64,000 nucleotides of DNA from Sulfuricurvum sp. (GCF_028713855.1 NZ_JAQTNN010000001.1:274696-338695); one strand, 5' to 3'. Positions 8,512-16,996 are shown, numbered from the stretch's first letter. Numbers and translations: made by a program. Notes: generated from the letters alone by a model not told the origin.

Positions 8512-9198
8512 TCAGTCCTTTTTTTCTCTGATTTCTTCTTGCAGAACTTCCATTAGCTCTTTGTGGGTATAGCGGCTGAAAAGATACGATTTGGCATTAA
8601 AAAGAGTTTCAAACATAATTTTCCAAAGGGTCGAAAAATTCTCATCGGTGCGTCTTTTGCACAGCTGTTTTTGTAATTGGCACTCTAAATCAGCCATTGC
8701 TTTTGCTTGGTTGACATATGTTTTGAGCAGCGTGTAATCAAGGCCTATTTCGATGTAGTCTTCAATGAGACGTATGATCGATGCCTCTTTATCGGTAAAG
8801 TCATCTGTATTGGTCGGAACCAGGATATTGTCTTCCAGAAGTTGTTCCAATAAGACAGCCTCAACATCGAAATAATCGATAAACTCTTGTTTAGTGTAAT
8901 GTTTTGCCGTGGCCGGAATACCGCTTAGCGTCTCCATGAGAGGTGCAAGCATCGAAAAAGAACTCGCCATCGATTGATTTTTATGCTGCAAAATTCCTTT
9001 GATCTGTTCGATGGAACTTCCCATCTCTTGCTGCATGTATTTGATGTATTTAATGAGTTCAACGTGCTCTTCACTATAGCGGTGGACATTGGATTTGAGC
9101 TTTTGGGCTTCTGGAAGCAACCCTTCTTTGATGTAGTATAAAATAGTCGATTTCGGAACATGGGTGAGTTCTACGAGTTCTGATATTTTATAATCCAT
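8512..9198 (-). CDS. MerR family transcriptional regulator
   Basis: 228 aa. The N-terminus is a MerR winged helix: MDYKISELVELTHVPKSTI then LYYIKEGLLP, followed by NVHRYSEEHVELIKYIKYMQQEMGSSIEQIKGIL (the dimerisation-helix start). The C-terminal 150 residues are a longer helical effector region than in metal-type MerR proteins and contain no Cys cluster, so a small organic effector or a protein input is more likely (inference). AAGGG lies 6 bases before the ATG. It is divergent from the deformylase-like membrane protein and a palindrome overlaps its promoter. Confidence 0.87.
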   Translation of the reverse strand: MDYKISELVELTHVPKSTILYYIKEGLLPEAQKLKSNVHRYSEEHVELIKYIKYMQQEMGSSIEQIKGILQHKNQSMASSFSMLAPLMETLSGIPATAKHYTKQEFIDYFDVEAVLLEQLLEDNILVPTNTDDFTDKEASIIRLIEDYIEIGLDYTLLKTYVNQAKAMADLECQLQKQLCKRRTDENFSTLWKIMFETLFNAKSYLFSRYTHKELMEVLQEEIREKKD

Positions 9199-9225
9199 GA
9201 TTTCCCTTGATTAATACGTATATAA

Positions 9226-9244
9226 GAATTATACCCTATAATTC
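9226..9244. promoter_or_regulatory. 19-bp palindrome, probable MerR operator
   Basis: GAATTATA (9226-9233) and TATAATTC (9237-9244) are perfect inverted arms around CCC. The right arm supplies a TATAAT on the reverse strand, with a TTGACG 15 bases further upstream, so the palindrome covers the likely merR promoter. A 19-bp palindrome in the promoter spacer region is the usual MerR arrangement. Confidence 0.5.
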
Positions 9245-9318
9245 AAAACGTCAAGTGTTACTCAACGCTTTTTGTTTATTTGCTTTAATATTTATCTGTA
9301 ACTATCGAGGTTTTTCTA

Positions 9319-10125
9319 ATGGTTCAACCGCTGCTCAAATATCCGGATTCAAGAATTCGTCTTATCTCGGCTAACGTCCGCTTTTTTAATGATGAATTGC
9401 TTCAATGGATCACCGATATGGTCGATACGATGAAGGAAAACGATTTGGATGCGCTGAGTGCGATTATGATCGGTATCCAGTACAACGTTATTGTTATTAA
9501 AAATGCTGATACATATCTTCCGTATGTTAACGCACGTGTGATCAAATGTATCGGAAACGTGATACAAACGGAGCGAAGTACCTATTATGAGGGTTTTAGT
9601 GTAGACGTTGAGCGCTTTGAAAATGTAACCGTCATTTATGAAGATGAAAAAGGGGAACCGCATCATCAGGATCTTTCCGGTGATTCGGCACGTATTTTCC
9701 AACATCAGCTTGATTATTGTTTTGGAAGTACCTTTGTTGATCGGGTTGATCGGGAGATGAAACAACGAATTAATAATCATCTTGAATTCGGACTTGTAGC
9801 AAACGGCAGTTCCTGTCCGATGGTATTCGTCCGCGATTATTTCAAACGGGGAGCAAAATATGTGATGGCCCTTATTGCTCTGAGCTTCATCATCCCATTT
9901 TTCACTTCTGCCGGAGTGCGTGAGCTGATTTATCGGATCGATACCTATCTTCTCCTCGCCGTACCGGTATTGATGATCGCATACTTTTTCTATGCTTTGT
10001 ATGAGTCCCGACTTTATAAACAATGTACGAGCTGCCAGATAGGCAATATTATCGGCACGACCGCGATTATGGCAACACAGCTTCTGCTCGTCGGTCTCGG
10101 TGTATTTTTCTGGGTTGCGCCGTAA
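9319..10125 (+). CDS. membrane-anchored, catalytically dead peptide deformylase-like protein
   Basis: 268 aa. Residues 1-147 follow peptide deformylase closely in order: LLKYPDSRIRLIS, FNDELLQWITDMVDTM, then LSAIMIGIQYNVIVI (family: GLAAPQIG...VIVI), YYEGFSVDVERF (family: EGCLSVPG) and IFQHQLDYCFGSTFVDRV (family: QHEIDHLNG). All catalytic and metal positions are changed: the metal Cys is F93, and HExxH is H129-Q130-L-D-Y133. Deformylation is therefore very unlikely. The C-terminus adds about three membrane helices (roughly 181-198, 208-228, 244-266) with a CTSC pair at 236-239. A GAGG precedes the ATG. It is divergent from a MerR regulator and followed by an AhpD-fold gene. Confidence 0.8.
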   Translation: MVQPLLKYPDSRIRLISANVRFFNDELLQWITDMVDTMKENDLDALSAIMIGIQYNVIVIKNADTYLPYVNARVIKCIGNVIQTERSTYYEGFSVDVERFENVTVIYEDEKGEPHHQDLSGDSARIFQHQLDYCFGSTFVDRVDREMKQRINNHLEFGLVANGSSCPMVFVRDYFKRGAKYVMALIALSFIIPFFTSAGVRELIYRIDTYLLLAVPVLMIAYFFYALYESRLYKQCTSCQIGNIIGTTAIMATQLLLVGLGVFFWVAP

Positions 10126-10160
10126 CTCTGAAGTATTTAAATCGCATAAAAAGGAAAACA

Positions 10161-10691
10161 ATGGCACATATAGCATTACCCGAATTTGAAGAGATGAGCC
10201 CTGCTGTCCAGGAGAAAGCCCGCCCGATTTTAGAAAAAACGGGAAAACTGGGGGAGATATTCAAACTGTTGGCATTGGATGAAAAGATCTATTTTGCAAC
10301 GGATGGGATGATTCAACGCTTTTTACTTGATGAGACGACACTCTCTTATGATATTAAAGAGTCTATTGCCCTTTTGATCTCAAAAGAGAACGGCTGTAAG
10401 ATGTGTGTCGATGTCCATAAATCGATTGCAAAGATGTTGGGACTCTCGGAACAGCGGATCGAAGAGGTGTTAGAGGGTGTAGATGCTATCTCGACTAGTG
10501 ATGCCGAAAAAGCACTGCTTAATTTCTGTATCAAAGCGTCTAAAAAAGAGAACTATAAAATTCTCAAAGAAGAGATCGATGCTCTAAAAGTGTTAGGATA
10601 CACGGATGTTCAGATCGTAGAAGCGGTCGCGATCACCGGCTATTTTAACTATATTAATACCCTGTCCAACGTCTTCGCTCTGGGGCAATAG
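10161..10691 (+). CDS. carboxymuconolactone decarboxylase / AhpD-like protein
   Basis: 176 aa from the ATG at 10161, preceded by AAAGGAAA. It carries the complete AhpD-type redox motif CKMCVDVH (C79, C82, H86), unlike the related protein at 1544-2074 where the His is Asn. A peroxidase-linked disulfide reductase or alkylhydroperoxidase role is likely; the true substrate is unknown. It follows the deformylase-like membrane protein by 35 bases and is probably co-transcribed with it. Confidence 0.87.
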   Translation: MAHIALPEFEEMSPAVQEKARPILEKTGKLGEIFKLLALDEKIYFATDGMIQRFLLDETTLSYDIKESIALLISKENGCKMCVDVHKSIAKMLGLSEQRIEEVLEGVDAISTSDAEKALLNFCIKASKKENYKILKEEIDALKVLGYTDVQIVEAVAITGYFNYINTLSNVFALGQ

Positions 10692-10693
10692 TC

Positions 10694-11155
10694 CTAGTGC
10701 GAGCTTTTTTCGCTCTCCAGCCGTAATAAAAACTCTTTTTTCTCTATCCCTCCGCTGTATCCTCCCAGTCCGCCGCCTGTAGCAATGACACGATGGCAGG
10801 GGATGAGGATTGCTATGGGGTTACGACCGTTGGCATTAGCGACGGCACGGGTTGCTTTGGGATTTCCGAACCGTTTTGCCTCCTCAGCGTAGGTGATCGT
10901 TTGGCCGTAAGCGATTGTGATCAGTGTATTCCAAACGCTCTTTTGAAACGGTGTTCCTGTCGGATTTAAGGGGAGGCTAAAAGAGGCTCTTTTGCCAACG
11001 AAATATTCTCCCAGTTCCTTTTCCAGTTGTAGCAACAGCGGATGATCGCTATGATCGTTCATAGATACCTCATCGGTAAAATCAAGCGAGATAATTGCTT
11101 CGCCGTCGGTTACTGCGATCATAGTGCCAAGCGGGGTATTGATGTAGCGTATCAC
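10694..11155 (-). CDS. ogt: methylated-DNA--[protein]-cysteine S-methyltransferase
   Basis: 153 aa. This suicide enzyme transfers the alkyl group of O6-alkylguanine to its own Cys. The active-site PCHRV lies in LIPCHRVIATGGGLGGYSGG, and the DNA-binding helix region (FGNPKATRAVANANGRNP) is intact. The start is a GTG that overlaps the stop of the upstream nucleotidase (GTGA), indicating translational coupling. It is convergent with the AhpD-like gene, with 2 bases between. Confidence 0.95.
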   Translation of the reverse strand: MIRYINTPLGTMIAVTDGEAIISLDFTDEVSMNDHSDHPLLLQLEKELGEYFVGKRASFSLPLNPTGTPFQKSVWNTLITIAYGQTITYAEEAKRFGNPKATRAVANANGRNPIAILIPCHRVIATGGGLGGYSGGIEKKEFLLRLESEKSSH

Positions 11156-12111
11156 GAGTTAGATGTGTGGAGTGGCGAATCGCTGTGATAGGGGACTTTT
11201 CCGGAAGGGACGGCATGCGCGGCAGTATCGAGATGGACATCCTGATCGTCGAAAAAGATGTGGGGTTTGAAGGCCTTTAGAACGCGGCTCTTTTCAACCC
11301 CTCCCAGAAAAAATGCTTCATCCACATAAACTCCCCACTCTCGAAGTGTTTTAATGACTCTCATTTCAGCCGGTGAACTGCGTGCGGTGACGATGGCGAT
11401 GCGAATAGGGGAGTATTCGACGCGAATCGGCAGACGGTCTTGGAGTCGGGAGAGTTTTTTTAGCAGAGTCGCGTAAGGCCCTTCACCCAAAGGGGTGTCC
11501 TGAGCGGCATCTTCGGCGGCATGGAACGCTTTTAGCCCGTGTTGTTTGTAGAGGAGCTCACTGCTGTCATCAAAAAGTACTGCATCACCGTCGAAGGCGA
11601 TCCGAACCTGTCCTTCAGGAGTTGAACCTATCTCCTTCGGAGGTGCTTTGACGACGGCGGCGGCACAGATACGGCTGTCTATTACCTGCTGTGCATCGGG
11701 AATATCGGTTGTGAGGAAGAGATCGACGTCAAAAGCATCCAGATAATCGACGACCGTCTCTCCGGCGGTAAAGGCTGAACGTGAAATCGGCAGTCCCATT
11801 TTACGGATTGTATTAAGGACACGCAGACCCGTTTCTGGACTATTTCGCGACATGATGACCACTTCGACGAGAGGAGTCTCTCCCTCTTTTTGATATCGGT
11901 TTAGTTCGAGAAGTGCTTTGACGAGTGGAAAACCGGTTCCTTGGTCGAGGATATCGTTTTCCCGTTCGGACATATATTGACGGTACACTTCGATCGCACT
12001 ATCGGGATCGTTTTGATACTGTTCTTTAAAGACGCGGTCGGATTCGGATAGGTCAAACAGCGCCGTAGCGGTGATACCGACGACGAGCGTATCGGAGAGA
12101 TCGAGTGCCAT
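11152..12111 (-). CDS. 5'-nucleotidase, NT5C1-like family
   Basis: 319 aa from the ATG at 12111 (MALDLSDTLVVGITATALFDL), preceded by AAAGGAA; the frame extends 18 codons further but without a ribosome site. It matches the cytosolic 5'-nucleotidase type-1 family: VVIMSRNSPETGLRVLNTI, RIAFDGDAVLFDDSSELLY (HAD-like D-x-D nucleophile region), RIAIVTARSSPAEMRVIKTLREWGV and PHIFFDDQDVHLD. It should hydrolyse nucleoside monophosphates. It forms a two-gene operon with ogt, so it may serve nucleotide salvage or damage clean-up (inference). Confidence 0.85.
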   Translation of the reverse strand: MALDLSDTLVVGITATALFDLSESDRVFKEQYQNDPDSAIEVYRQYMSERENDILDQGTGFPLVKALLELNRYQKEGETPLVEVVIMSRNSPETGLRVLNTIRKMGLPISRSAFTAGETVVDYLDAFDVDLFLTTDIPDAQQVIDSRICAAAVVKAPPKEIGSTPEGQVRIAFDGDAVLFDDSSELLYKQHGLKAFHAAEDAAQDTPLGEGPYATLLKKLSRLQDRLPIRVEYSPIRIAIVTARSSPAEMRVIKTLREWGVYVDEAFFLGGVEKSRVLKAFKPHIFFDDQDVHLDTAAHAVPSGKVPYHSDSPLHTSNS

Positions 12112-12227
12112 CGTATTCCTTTGGAAAAATTGGCTCATTATAGAACAAAATATGGCATGAAGCAATTAAATTTCTCTGTTGAATGACTTATGCTATTATA
12201 TTTATGATATAAAAAGCGGAGGGTATT

Positions 12228-12797
12228 ATGCCGGTTTCACGCTGCGGATGGGTCAAACTGAGTGATCCTGTCTATGTCGCTTATCATGATGAAGAGTGGG
12301 GGAAGCCTTTACACGATGATCGAACCCTTTTTGAACTCTTTAGTTTAGAGACCCAATCGGCAGGTTTGAGCTGGCTGACGATCCTCAAAAAACGTGAAGG
12401 GTATCGCGAAGCATTTGAGGAATTTGATCTGAATAAGGTGGCACACTATGGGGAGGCAGACATAGATTGCATACTCAACAGCGGACTTGTGGTAAAAAGC
12501 CGTCCCAAAATTGAAGCGATTATCACGAATGCACGAGGGTTTTTAGAGATTCAAAAAGAGTACGGTTCCTTGGATACGTATTTTTGGGGAAAAGTGGGCG
12601 GAAGAGCAATTATTAATGATGTTTCTGATTACAAAGAAGCGGCGTGTACCTCAGATATTTCCGATACTATTACAAAAGAGCTCAAAACACGGGGATTTAA
12701 ATTTATCGGAACGACTACCATGTACGCGTTTATGCAAGCATGTGGGATGATCGACGATCATGAAAATAGCTGTATGTGCAAACAAATAAGGAAATGA
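12228..12797 (+). CDS. tag: DNA-3-methyladenine glycosylase I
   Basis: 189 aa, the normal length. It excises 3-methyladenine from DNA. Diagnostic features are SRCGWVKLSDPVYVAYHDEEWG with the zinc ligands Cys6 and a His in YHDEEWG, the QSAGLSWLTILKKREGYREAFEEFD block, and the C-terminal DDHENSCMCK supplying the remaining His/Cys zinc ligands. A GGAGGG site is 6 bases before the ATG. The ABC ATPase gene follows after 6 bases, giving an operon. Confidence 0.95.
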   Translation: MPVSRCGWVKLSDPVYVAYHDEEWGKPLHDDRTLFELFSLETQSAGLSWLTILKKREGYREAFEEFDLNKVAHYGEADIDCILNSGLVVKSRPKIEAIITNARGFLEIQKEYGSLDTYFWGKVGGRAIINDVSDYKEAACTSDISDTITKELKTRGFKFIGTTTMYAFMQACGMIDDHENSCMCKQIRK

Positions 12798-12803
12798 TTT
12801 TAA

Positions 12804-13601
12804 ATGAATTCGATAGTATTATTCGACAATGTCCAACTCACGTACACCCAATCTCCGGTCCTAAAAAATATTTCGCTTCAAATCGATCAAGGGGAGCACT
12901 GTGTTATCCTTGGGGCAAACGGTTCTGGGAAATCGAGCCTTATCAAACTGATTAATTGCGAACTGTATCCGTCTTATATCGATGAGCCGTTTAGAAGAGA
13001 GATATTGGGTAATGAACGATGGGTTATCACTGAATTACGTAAGCATTTAGGGGTTGTTACGAACGATCTGCATACCCGTTTCGCATTTGAGAGCGGCTAT
13101 CTCAGCGGGTTTGAGACGGTACTGAGCGGTTTTAACGGAACGATAGGGTTGTTTGATCATTTAGAGGTGACTAGTGAGCAGATCGAAGCGGCTGAACGCG
13201 CCATGATGCGGTTGGGAATCGAACACCTGAGAGAAAAACATTTGAGTGAGATGTCGACGGGAGAGCTTCGAAAATGTATCGTAGCTCGTGCGCTTGTTCA
13301 TCCGGTAAAAGCGATTTTGCTTGACGAACCGACGGTAGGACTGGATATTAAATCGCAGCTTGATTTTATAGAGATGATGCGCTCTTTGGCTAATAGCGGT
13401 ACGACGGTTATTTTGGTGACACATCATATCGAAGAGGTATTTGAAGAGATCACTAAAGCGGTATTGTTAAAAGAGGGAGTAATCTATGCAGCAGGAAAGA
13501 AAGAAGAGGTGTTAAACAGTGACAACCTATCAACTATATTCAACACGTCGCTAGAAGTAGATAAAAGATATGGACGTTATTCGATACATCCTAAAACGTA
13601 A
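12804..13601 (+). CDS. orphan ABC ATPase, ModF/YlmA-like
   Basis: 265 aa, a single nucleotide-binding domain: Walker A GANGSGKSS, signature STGEL in LSEMSTGELRKCIVARALVHP, Walker B AILLDEP, and the switch His in VILVTHHIEE. The sequence resembles the ModF/YlmA-type group (COG1119 style). No permease or binding-protein gene is adjacent, so either its membrane partner is elsewhere or it acts as a soluble ATPase. It sits between tag and a Cdd1-like gene. Confidence 0.85.
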   Translation: MNSIVLFDNVQLTYTQSPVLKNISLQIDQGEHCVILGANGSGKSSLIKLINCELYPSYIDEPFRREILGNERWVITELRKHLGVVTNDLHTRFAFESGYLSGFETVLSGFNGTIGLFDHLEVTSEQIEAAERAMMRLGIEHLREKHLSEMSTGELRKCIVARALVHPVKAILLDEPTVGLDIKSQLDFIEMMRSLANSGTTVILVTHHIEEVFEEITKAVLLKEGVIYAAGKKEEVLNSDNLSTIFNTSLEVDKRYGRYSIHPKT

Positions 13602-13612
13602 AGGTTATACTC

Positions 13613-13915
13613 ATGAACCCTGCGAAAGTCATTCGTGAAAAAGTCGAAAAACTGACTGATCTTCCCAATGTCGGTAAAACGGTTGCCGCTGATTTTACCC
13701 GAATCGGTATTACTCACCCAAATCAGCTTCGCGGAGAGGACCCGTATGATTTGTATGTTCGATTTTGCAAAGCGTTTGGGGAGAAACAAGACCCGTGCAT
13801 GCTCGATGTGCTGATGTCGATCACCGATTTTATGAACGGAGGAGAGGCTCGTGTATGGTGGGCTTATACCACCGAGCGTAAAAAGCGCTACGGAGAGAAG
13901 ATTATTGTCTGTTAA
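13613..13915 (+). CDS. helix-hairpin-helix protein (Cdd1 / 'pathogenicity locus' family)
   Basis: 100 aa. The LPNVGKTVAADFTRIGITHPNQLRGEDPYDLY stretch is a helix-hairpin-helix element like that in the TfoX C-terminal domain and Cdd1 proteins. The C-terminal WWAYTTERKKRYG is typical of the Cdd1 family. Family members have no firm function; non-specific DNA or RNA contact is plausible. It starts 11 bases after the ABC ATPase with AAAGG upstream, and is probably the last gene of the tag operon. Confidence 0.82.
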   Translation: MNPAKVIREKVEKLTDLPNVGKTVAADFTRIGITHPNQLRGEDPYDLYVRFCKAFGEKQDPCMLDVLMSITDFMNGGEARVWWAYTTERKKRYGEKIIVC

Positions 13916-13942
13916 ATAATACGTTACACGTCTTGTGTGAAT

Positions 13943-15088
13943 TTAAGCATTTTGAAGGATAGTGGCGATTGTCTGGGAAGAATATTCTTCTCCCATACCC
14001 CACAATAGTGCTAACCCATGAGCATTTTCTGCAATTTCACCAATACGCTCTTGCGGAATATTTGCAGCTGAGAGGGTAACCGGTGCACCGATAGAGTTAA
14101 ACCAATTTTCCAATGCACTGATTCCTTCATCTGCTGTTTCGAGTCCGAAAACCTCTTTGGCAAAGCGTTCAAACTGAGCCGGATTTTGCCCTTTGTACCA
14201 TTTCATCCATGCCGGTATTACAATGGCTAAACCTGCACCGTGAGCGATATTAAAGAGGGCAGAGAGGGCGTGTTCGATCATGTGATTTGGAAAACTTCCA
14301 CCGCCAGTTCCTGAGTTTGTCAAACCGTTGAGTGCTTGTGTAGAAGCCCACGCAAACTCGGAACGCGCATTGTAATTTTGCGGATCTTTGAGAAGGATTT
14401 CAGTTGTTTCAATAACTGTTTTGACAATTGATTCGACGAGTCTGGACTGAAAGTGGGGATGATCGTCGGCGGTAAAATAGACTTCAATGGTATGTGCAAT
14501 AATATCGGTTGCCGAATAAGCCAGATATTCCGGTGTAACGCTCATCATCAGTTCGGGATTGATAATCGAAATTTTAGGGTTAACGAATACGGACGCAATG
14601 GAGTATTTTTGTTTGGTCGTATCGTTCATTACGACTGAGTTGCCGTTCATTTCACTGGCAGTTGCTGCAAGGGTCATGACTGCATAGACAGGAAGAGCAG
14701 CCGTGATAGATGCTTTTTGGATGAAAAAATCCCATACGTCTCCATCGTATACTGCTCCTGCAGCGATCGCTTTAGCCGAATCGACGACTGAGCCTCCGCC
14801 GACTCCGAGAACGGCTTGTAGATTATGTGATTTTACTATTTCGATTCCATCATGAACGCGGGAGAGCAGGGGATTGCTTACGACTCCATCAAGTTCTTCA
14901 AATGTGATTCCTGCTGTTGTGAGACTCTGAACAATTCTGTCGTATAAGCCGTTTTTTTTGATCGAACCCGTTCCGTAGACGAGGAGGAGACGTTTGATCC
15001 CCTGCTCGGCGATCATTTCTCCGATGTTGTTTTCTTTTCCGCGTCCGAATTCGATTCGGGTAGGGTTGTAGTAGGTAAATGCGTTCAT
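13943..15088 (-). CDS. iron-containing alcohol dehydrogenase
   Basis: 381 aa, full length for group III Fe-ADHs (YqhD/BdhA type). NAD(P) binding is shown by GVGGGSVVDSAKAIAAGA. The metal-binding region has D and H residues in YSATDIIAHTIEVYF, NHMIEHALSALFNIAHGAGLAIVIPAW. It should reduce aldehydes or ketones to alcohols using NAD(P)H. It is the first of a group of reductases on this strand; AAGGAA precedes the ATG. The nitroreductase gene upstream ends 11 bases before its start. Confidence 0.92.
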   Translation of the reverse strand: MNAFTYYNPTRIEFGRGKENNIGEMIAEQGIKRLLLVYGTGSIKKNGLYDRIVQSLTTAGITFEELDGVVSNPLLSRVHDGIEIVKSHNLQAVLGVGGGSVVDSAKAIAAGAVYDGDVWDFFIQKASITAALPVYAVMTLAATASEMNGNSVVMNDTTKQKYSIASVFVNPKISIINPELMMSVTPEYLAYSATDIIAHTIEVYFTADDHPHFQSRLVESIVKTVIETTEILLKDPQNYNARSEFAWASTQALNGLTNSGTGGGSFPNHMIEHALSALFNIAHGAGLAIVIPAWMKWYKGQNPAQFERFAKEVFGLETADEGISALENWFNSIGAPVTLSAANIPQERIGEIAENAHGLALLWGMGEEYSSQTIATILQNA

Positions 15089-15099
15089 TAGTTTCCTTG

Positions 15100-15705
15100 T
15101 TAAATATACGTTACGAGTTCACTTAATTCAGATCTGTGTATAGGGGGCTGTTCATTGACACGGTATCCAAATGGAATGAGTAAGGGAACTCCATAAACCT
15201 CCGTATCAATCCCCATGATTTTCTCTACCGCATCACGATCAAATCCCTCCATCGGACACGAATCGATCCCGATCGATGCAGCGGCTGTCATCATGTTTGC
15301 CGCCGCGATATACACTTGGCGCGACGACCAGCACTCCAACACTTCATCACTGCGAGGATCGACGAATCCTGCGTACATTCCGAGCAGTCCATCAGGATAG
15401 TGGAATTTTGCAAATTCGTCTTGGATATAGGCATCGGTACTACGGACATTCTTTTTATAGGCAATCGCGATCAGTTCAGAGGCTGTCGTGATTTGAGGCT
15501 GATTCCATGATGCAGCTTGAATTTCTTCACGCATCGCGCTGTCGCGGATAACGAAAAACTGCCATTGCTCCATCCCGAACGAGCTGGGGCTGAGGCGTCC
15601 CGCTTCGAGGATAAAGGTTAGATCCTCACTACTCATTGTTTTAGTGTTATCAAACAGTTTGCACGCATGACGGAAGTGCATCGCATTTTCAAAATCGTTT
15701 CTCAT
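15100..15705 (-). CDS. NAD(P)H-dependent nitroreductase family oxidoreductase
   Basis: 201 aa, NfsB-like FMN enzyme. The N-terminal FRHACKLFDNTKTMSSEDL and the RLSPSSFGMEQWQFFVI block are the usual FMN-contact region; the C-terminal MEGFDRDAVEKIMGID with VPLLIPFGYR completes the fold. Substrates of the family include nitroaromatics and quinones. It lies between the mdaB-like and Fe-ADH genes with spacings of about 10 bases, so the three form one operon controlled from the HxlR-linked promoter. Confidence 0.9.
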   Translation of the reverse strand: MRNDFENAMHFRHACKLFDNTKTMSSEDLTFILEAGRLSPSSFGMEQWQFFVIRDSAMREEIQAASWNQPQITTASELIAIAYKKNVRSTDAYIQDEFAKFHYPDGLLGMYAGFVDPRSDEVLECWSSRQVYIAAANMMTAAASIGIDSCPMEGFDRDAVEKIMGIDTEVYGVPLLIPFGYRVNEQPPIHRSELSELVTYI

Positions 15706-15714
15706 GGAAAATCC

Positions 15715-16305
15715 TTATTGTATTGTTTGGTTTAAATGGTGATTTAATCCGTGTAGGACACTGTTTATATCAAATTCTGATTTATAGACATCATGCACGG
15801 AGAAACTTGCATACGGTTTAACGCCGCAAAATTGGAAAGTTTTATGAAGCCCTACATTAGCTTCATCCAAACTCAATCCATTAAAAAAACCTTGCGGATT
15901 ATCAAATTCACTTTTCGGGCAGTTATAGGTAAAACTGAGCATGTATCGTTTTTCACTCATTAAACCGCCGCTTCCATAGGTTTTGGATGGATCACTTTGG
16001 CTTCGACCGTCATTGATATAGGTGACCGTATTTACCCCAGCTGAGAAAATCTCATCAATGTACTTTTTACCCAGCCACGGTAATCCCATCCAATAGACAG
16101 GGGATTGTACAAAAAAGAGATCAGCCCATTTGAATTTTTCCACCTCTTCAGTTACATTATATCCACTATCAATATTAGTTTCCTTGACTTCATAACCGTT
16201 TTCTAGAAAGAAAGTTTTTGCCTCATTTAGAAGATCTTTTGTTAAATTGCCATTGGCAATTCCTTCATATTTTTGATGCAGATTTAATAACAATACGCGT
16301 TTCAT
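15715..16305 (-). CDS. mdaB: MdaB-like NAD(P)H quinone reductase (flavodoxin fold)
   Basis: 196 aa. The flavodoxin-like fold and the MdaB signatures are visible: KRVLLLNLHQKYEGIANGNLT, WADLFFVQSPVYWMGLPWLGKKYIDEIF, TYGSGGLMSEKRYMLSFTYNCP and QGFFNGLSLDEA. MdaB reduces quinones by two electrons and protects against oxidative stress in Helicobacter and E. coli. AAGGG lies upstream of the ATG. It is divergent from an HxlR regulator, and its sigma-70 promoter at 16336-16364 abuts paired operator-like repeats. Confidence 0.9.
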   Translation of the reverse strand: MKRVLLLNLHQKYEGIANGNLTKDLLNEAKTFFLENGYEVKETNIDSGYNVTEEVEKFKWADLFFVQSPVYWMGLPWLGKKYIDEIFSAGVNTVTYINDGRSQSDPSKTYGSGGLMSEKRYMLSFTYNCPKSEFDNPQGFFNGLSLDEANVGLHKTFQFCGVKPYASFSVHDVYKSEFDINSVLHGLNHHLNQTIQ

Positions 16306-16335
16306 AGCTAACCCTTCAAAGTTATATCAGGTGAG

Positions 16336-16364
16336 ATTTTATATAATACAGTATTTTAAGTCAA
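16336..16364 (-). promoter_or_regulatory. sigma-70 promoter of the mdaB operon
   Basis: On the reverse strand TTGACT (16364-16359) is separated by 17 bases from TAAAAT (16341-16336). It lies about 30 bases before the mdaB start, and the operator-like repeats lie immediately upstream of the -35. Confidence 0.6.
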
Positions 16365-16368
16365 GAAC

Positions 16369-16400
16369 GTACTAAAAAGTACTGTACATACTAAAAGGTA
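16369..16400. promoter_or_regulatory. paired HxlR operator-like repeats
   Basis: GTACT-AAAA-AGTAC (16369-16382) is a perfect 14-bp inverted repeat. A related TACT-AAAA-GGTA follows at 16389-16400. The AAAA centres lie 19 bases apart, in the space between the divergent mdaB and hxlR genes. HxlR/YodB-type regulators bind such short dyads (family knowledge), so autoregulation plus control of mdaB is inferred. Confidence 0.55.
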
Positions 16401-16404
16401 ACTA

Positions 16405-16758
16405 GTGAAGAAAGACGAAATACGTTTTAATTGCCCATTTGAACTTACTATCGAGCTTATCGGCGGGAAATGGAAGGGGCTGATCCTATGGCACTTACTT
16501 GAACAAAAGGTACTTCGTAACGGCGAAATGCTCCGTCTAATGCCACGTATAACCCAAAAGATGCTCACTCAGCAGCTTCGTGAGATGGAAGACAATGGAC
16601 TAGTTAGTCGTGTGATCTATGAACAGATACCGCCGAAAGTTGAGTACAGTCTTACCCCGCACGGTGAAGCACTACGTCCGATTCTCGACATGATGATCGA
16701 GTGGGGTGTTATTTATGCGCATGATAACAATATTACAATCGCGTGCAGCAGTAAATAA
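16405..16758 (+). CDS. HxlR family transcriptional regulator
   Basis: 117 aa with a GTG start and AAAGG upstream. The winged helix is characteristic: CPFELTIELIGGKWKGLILWHLLEQKVLRNGEMLRLMPRITQKMLTQQLREMEDNGLVSR. The N-terminal Cys (in FNCPFE) is the conserved thiol used for quinone or electrophile sensing in the YodB/HypR branch. That sense fits its divergent neighbours mdaB, nitroreductase and Fe-ADH and the downstream Old Yellow Enzyme. Electrophile sensing is an inference. Confidence 0.9.
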   Translation: MKKDEIRFNCPFELTIELIGGKWKGLILWHLLEQKVLRNGEMLRLMPRITQKMLTQQLREMEDNGLVSRVIYEQIPPKVEYSLTPHGEALRPILDMMIEWGVIYAHDNNITIACSSK

Positions 16759-16768
16759 AGGGAAAAAT

Positions 16769-16996
16769 ATGGTTTCAGTTAAATATCTTCATCAAGTACA
16801 AGCGGCATTGCTCTCTGGTTTTATGAGTTTTATCATGTCGGGGGCGATCACATTCATCAATCTAGGATTTGTTCACGGGTTTGTCGGAATATGGATTCAT
16901 GCTTGGCTAGTTGCCTATGCTATCGCGTTTCCGACGATTCTACTCGTATTTCCATTTGCCCGTAAATTGGCGATGAAGATTGCGGCGAAGCCTTAA
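16769..16996 (+). CDS. DUF2798-like small membrane protein
   Basis: 75 aa from the ATG at 16769 with AAAGGGA upstream; the longer overlapping frame is not needed. Two hydrophobic helices (about residues 12-35 and 40-65) carry the family pattern SGFMSFIMSGAITFINLG and WLVAYAIAFPTILLVFPFARKL. The function of the family is unknown. It starts 10 bases after hxlR and is probably co-transcribed. Confidence 0.8.
   Translation: MVSVKYLHQVQAALLSGFMSFIMSGAITFINLGFVHGFVGIWIHAWLVAYAIAFPTILLVFPFARKLAMKIAAKP

Noticed and set aside
9349-10176. Long reverse-strand open frame (275 codons) opposite the deformylase-like gene
   Set aside because: It mirrors the real gene, has no ribosome site or family resemblance, and its composition is that of an antisense shadow.
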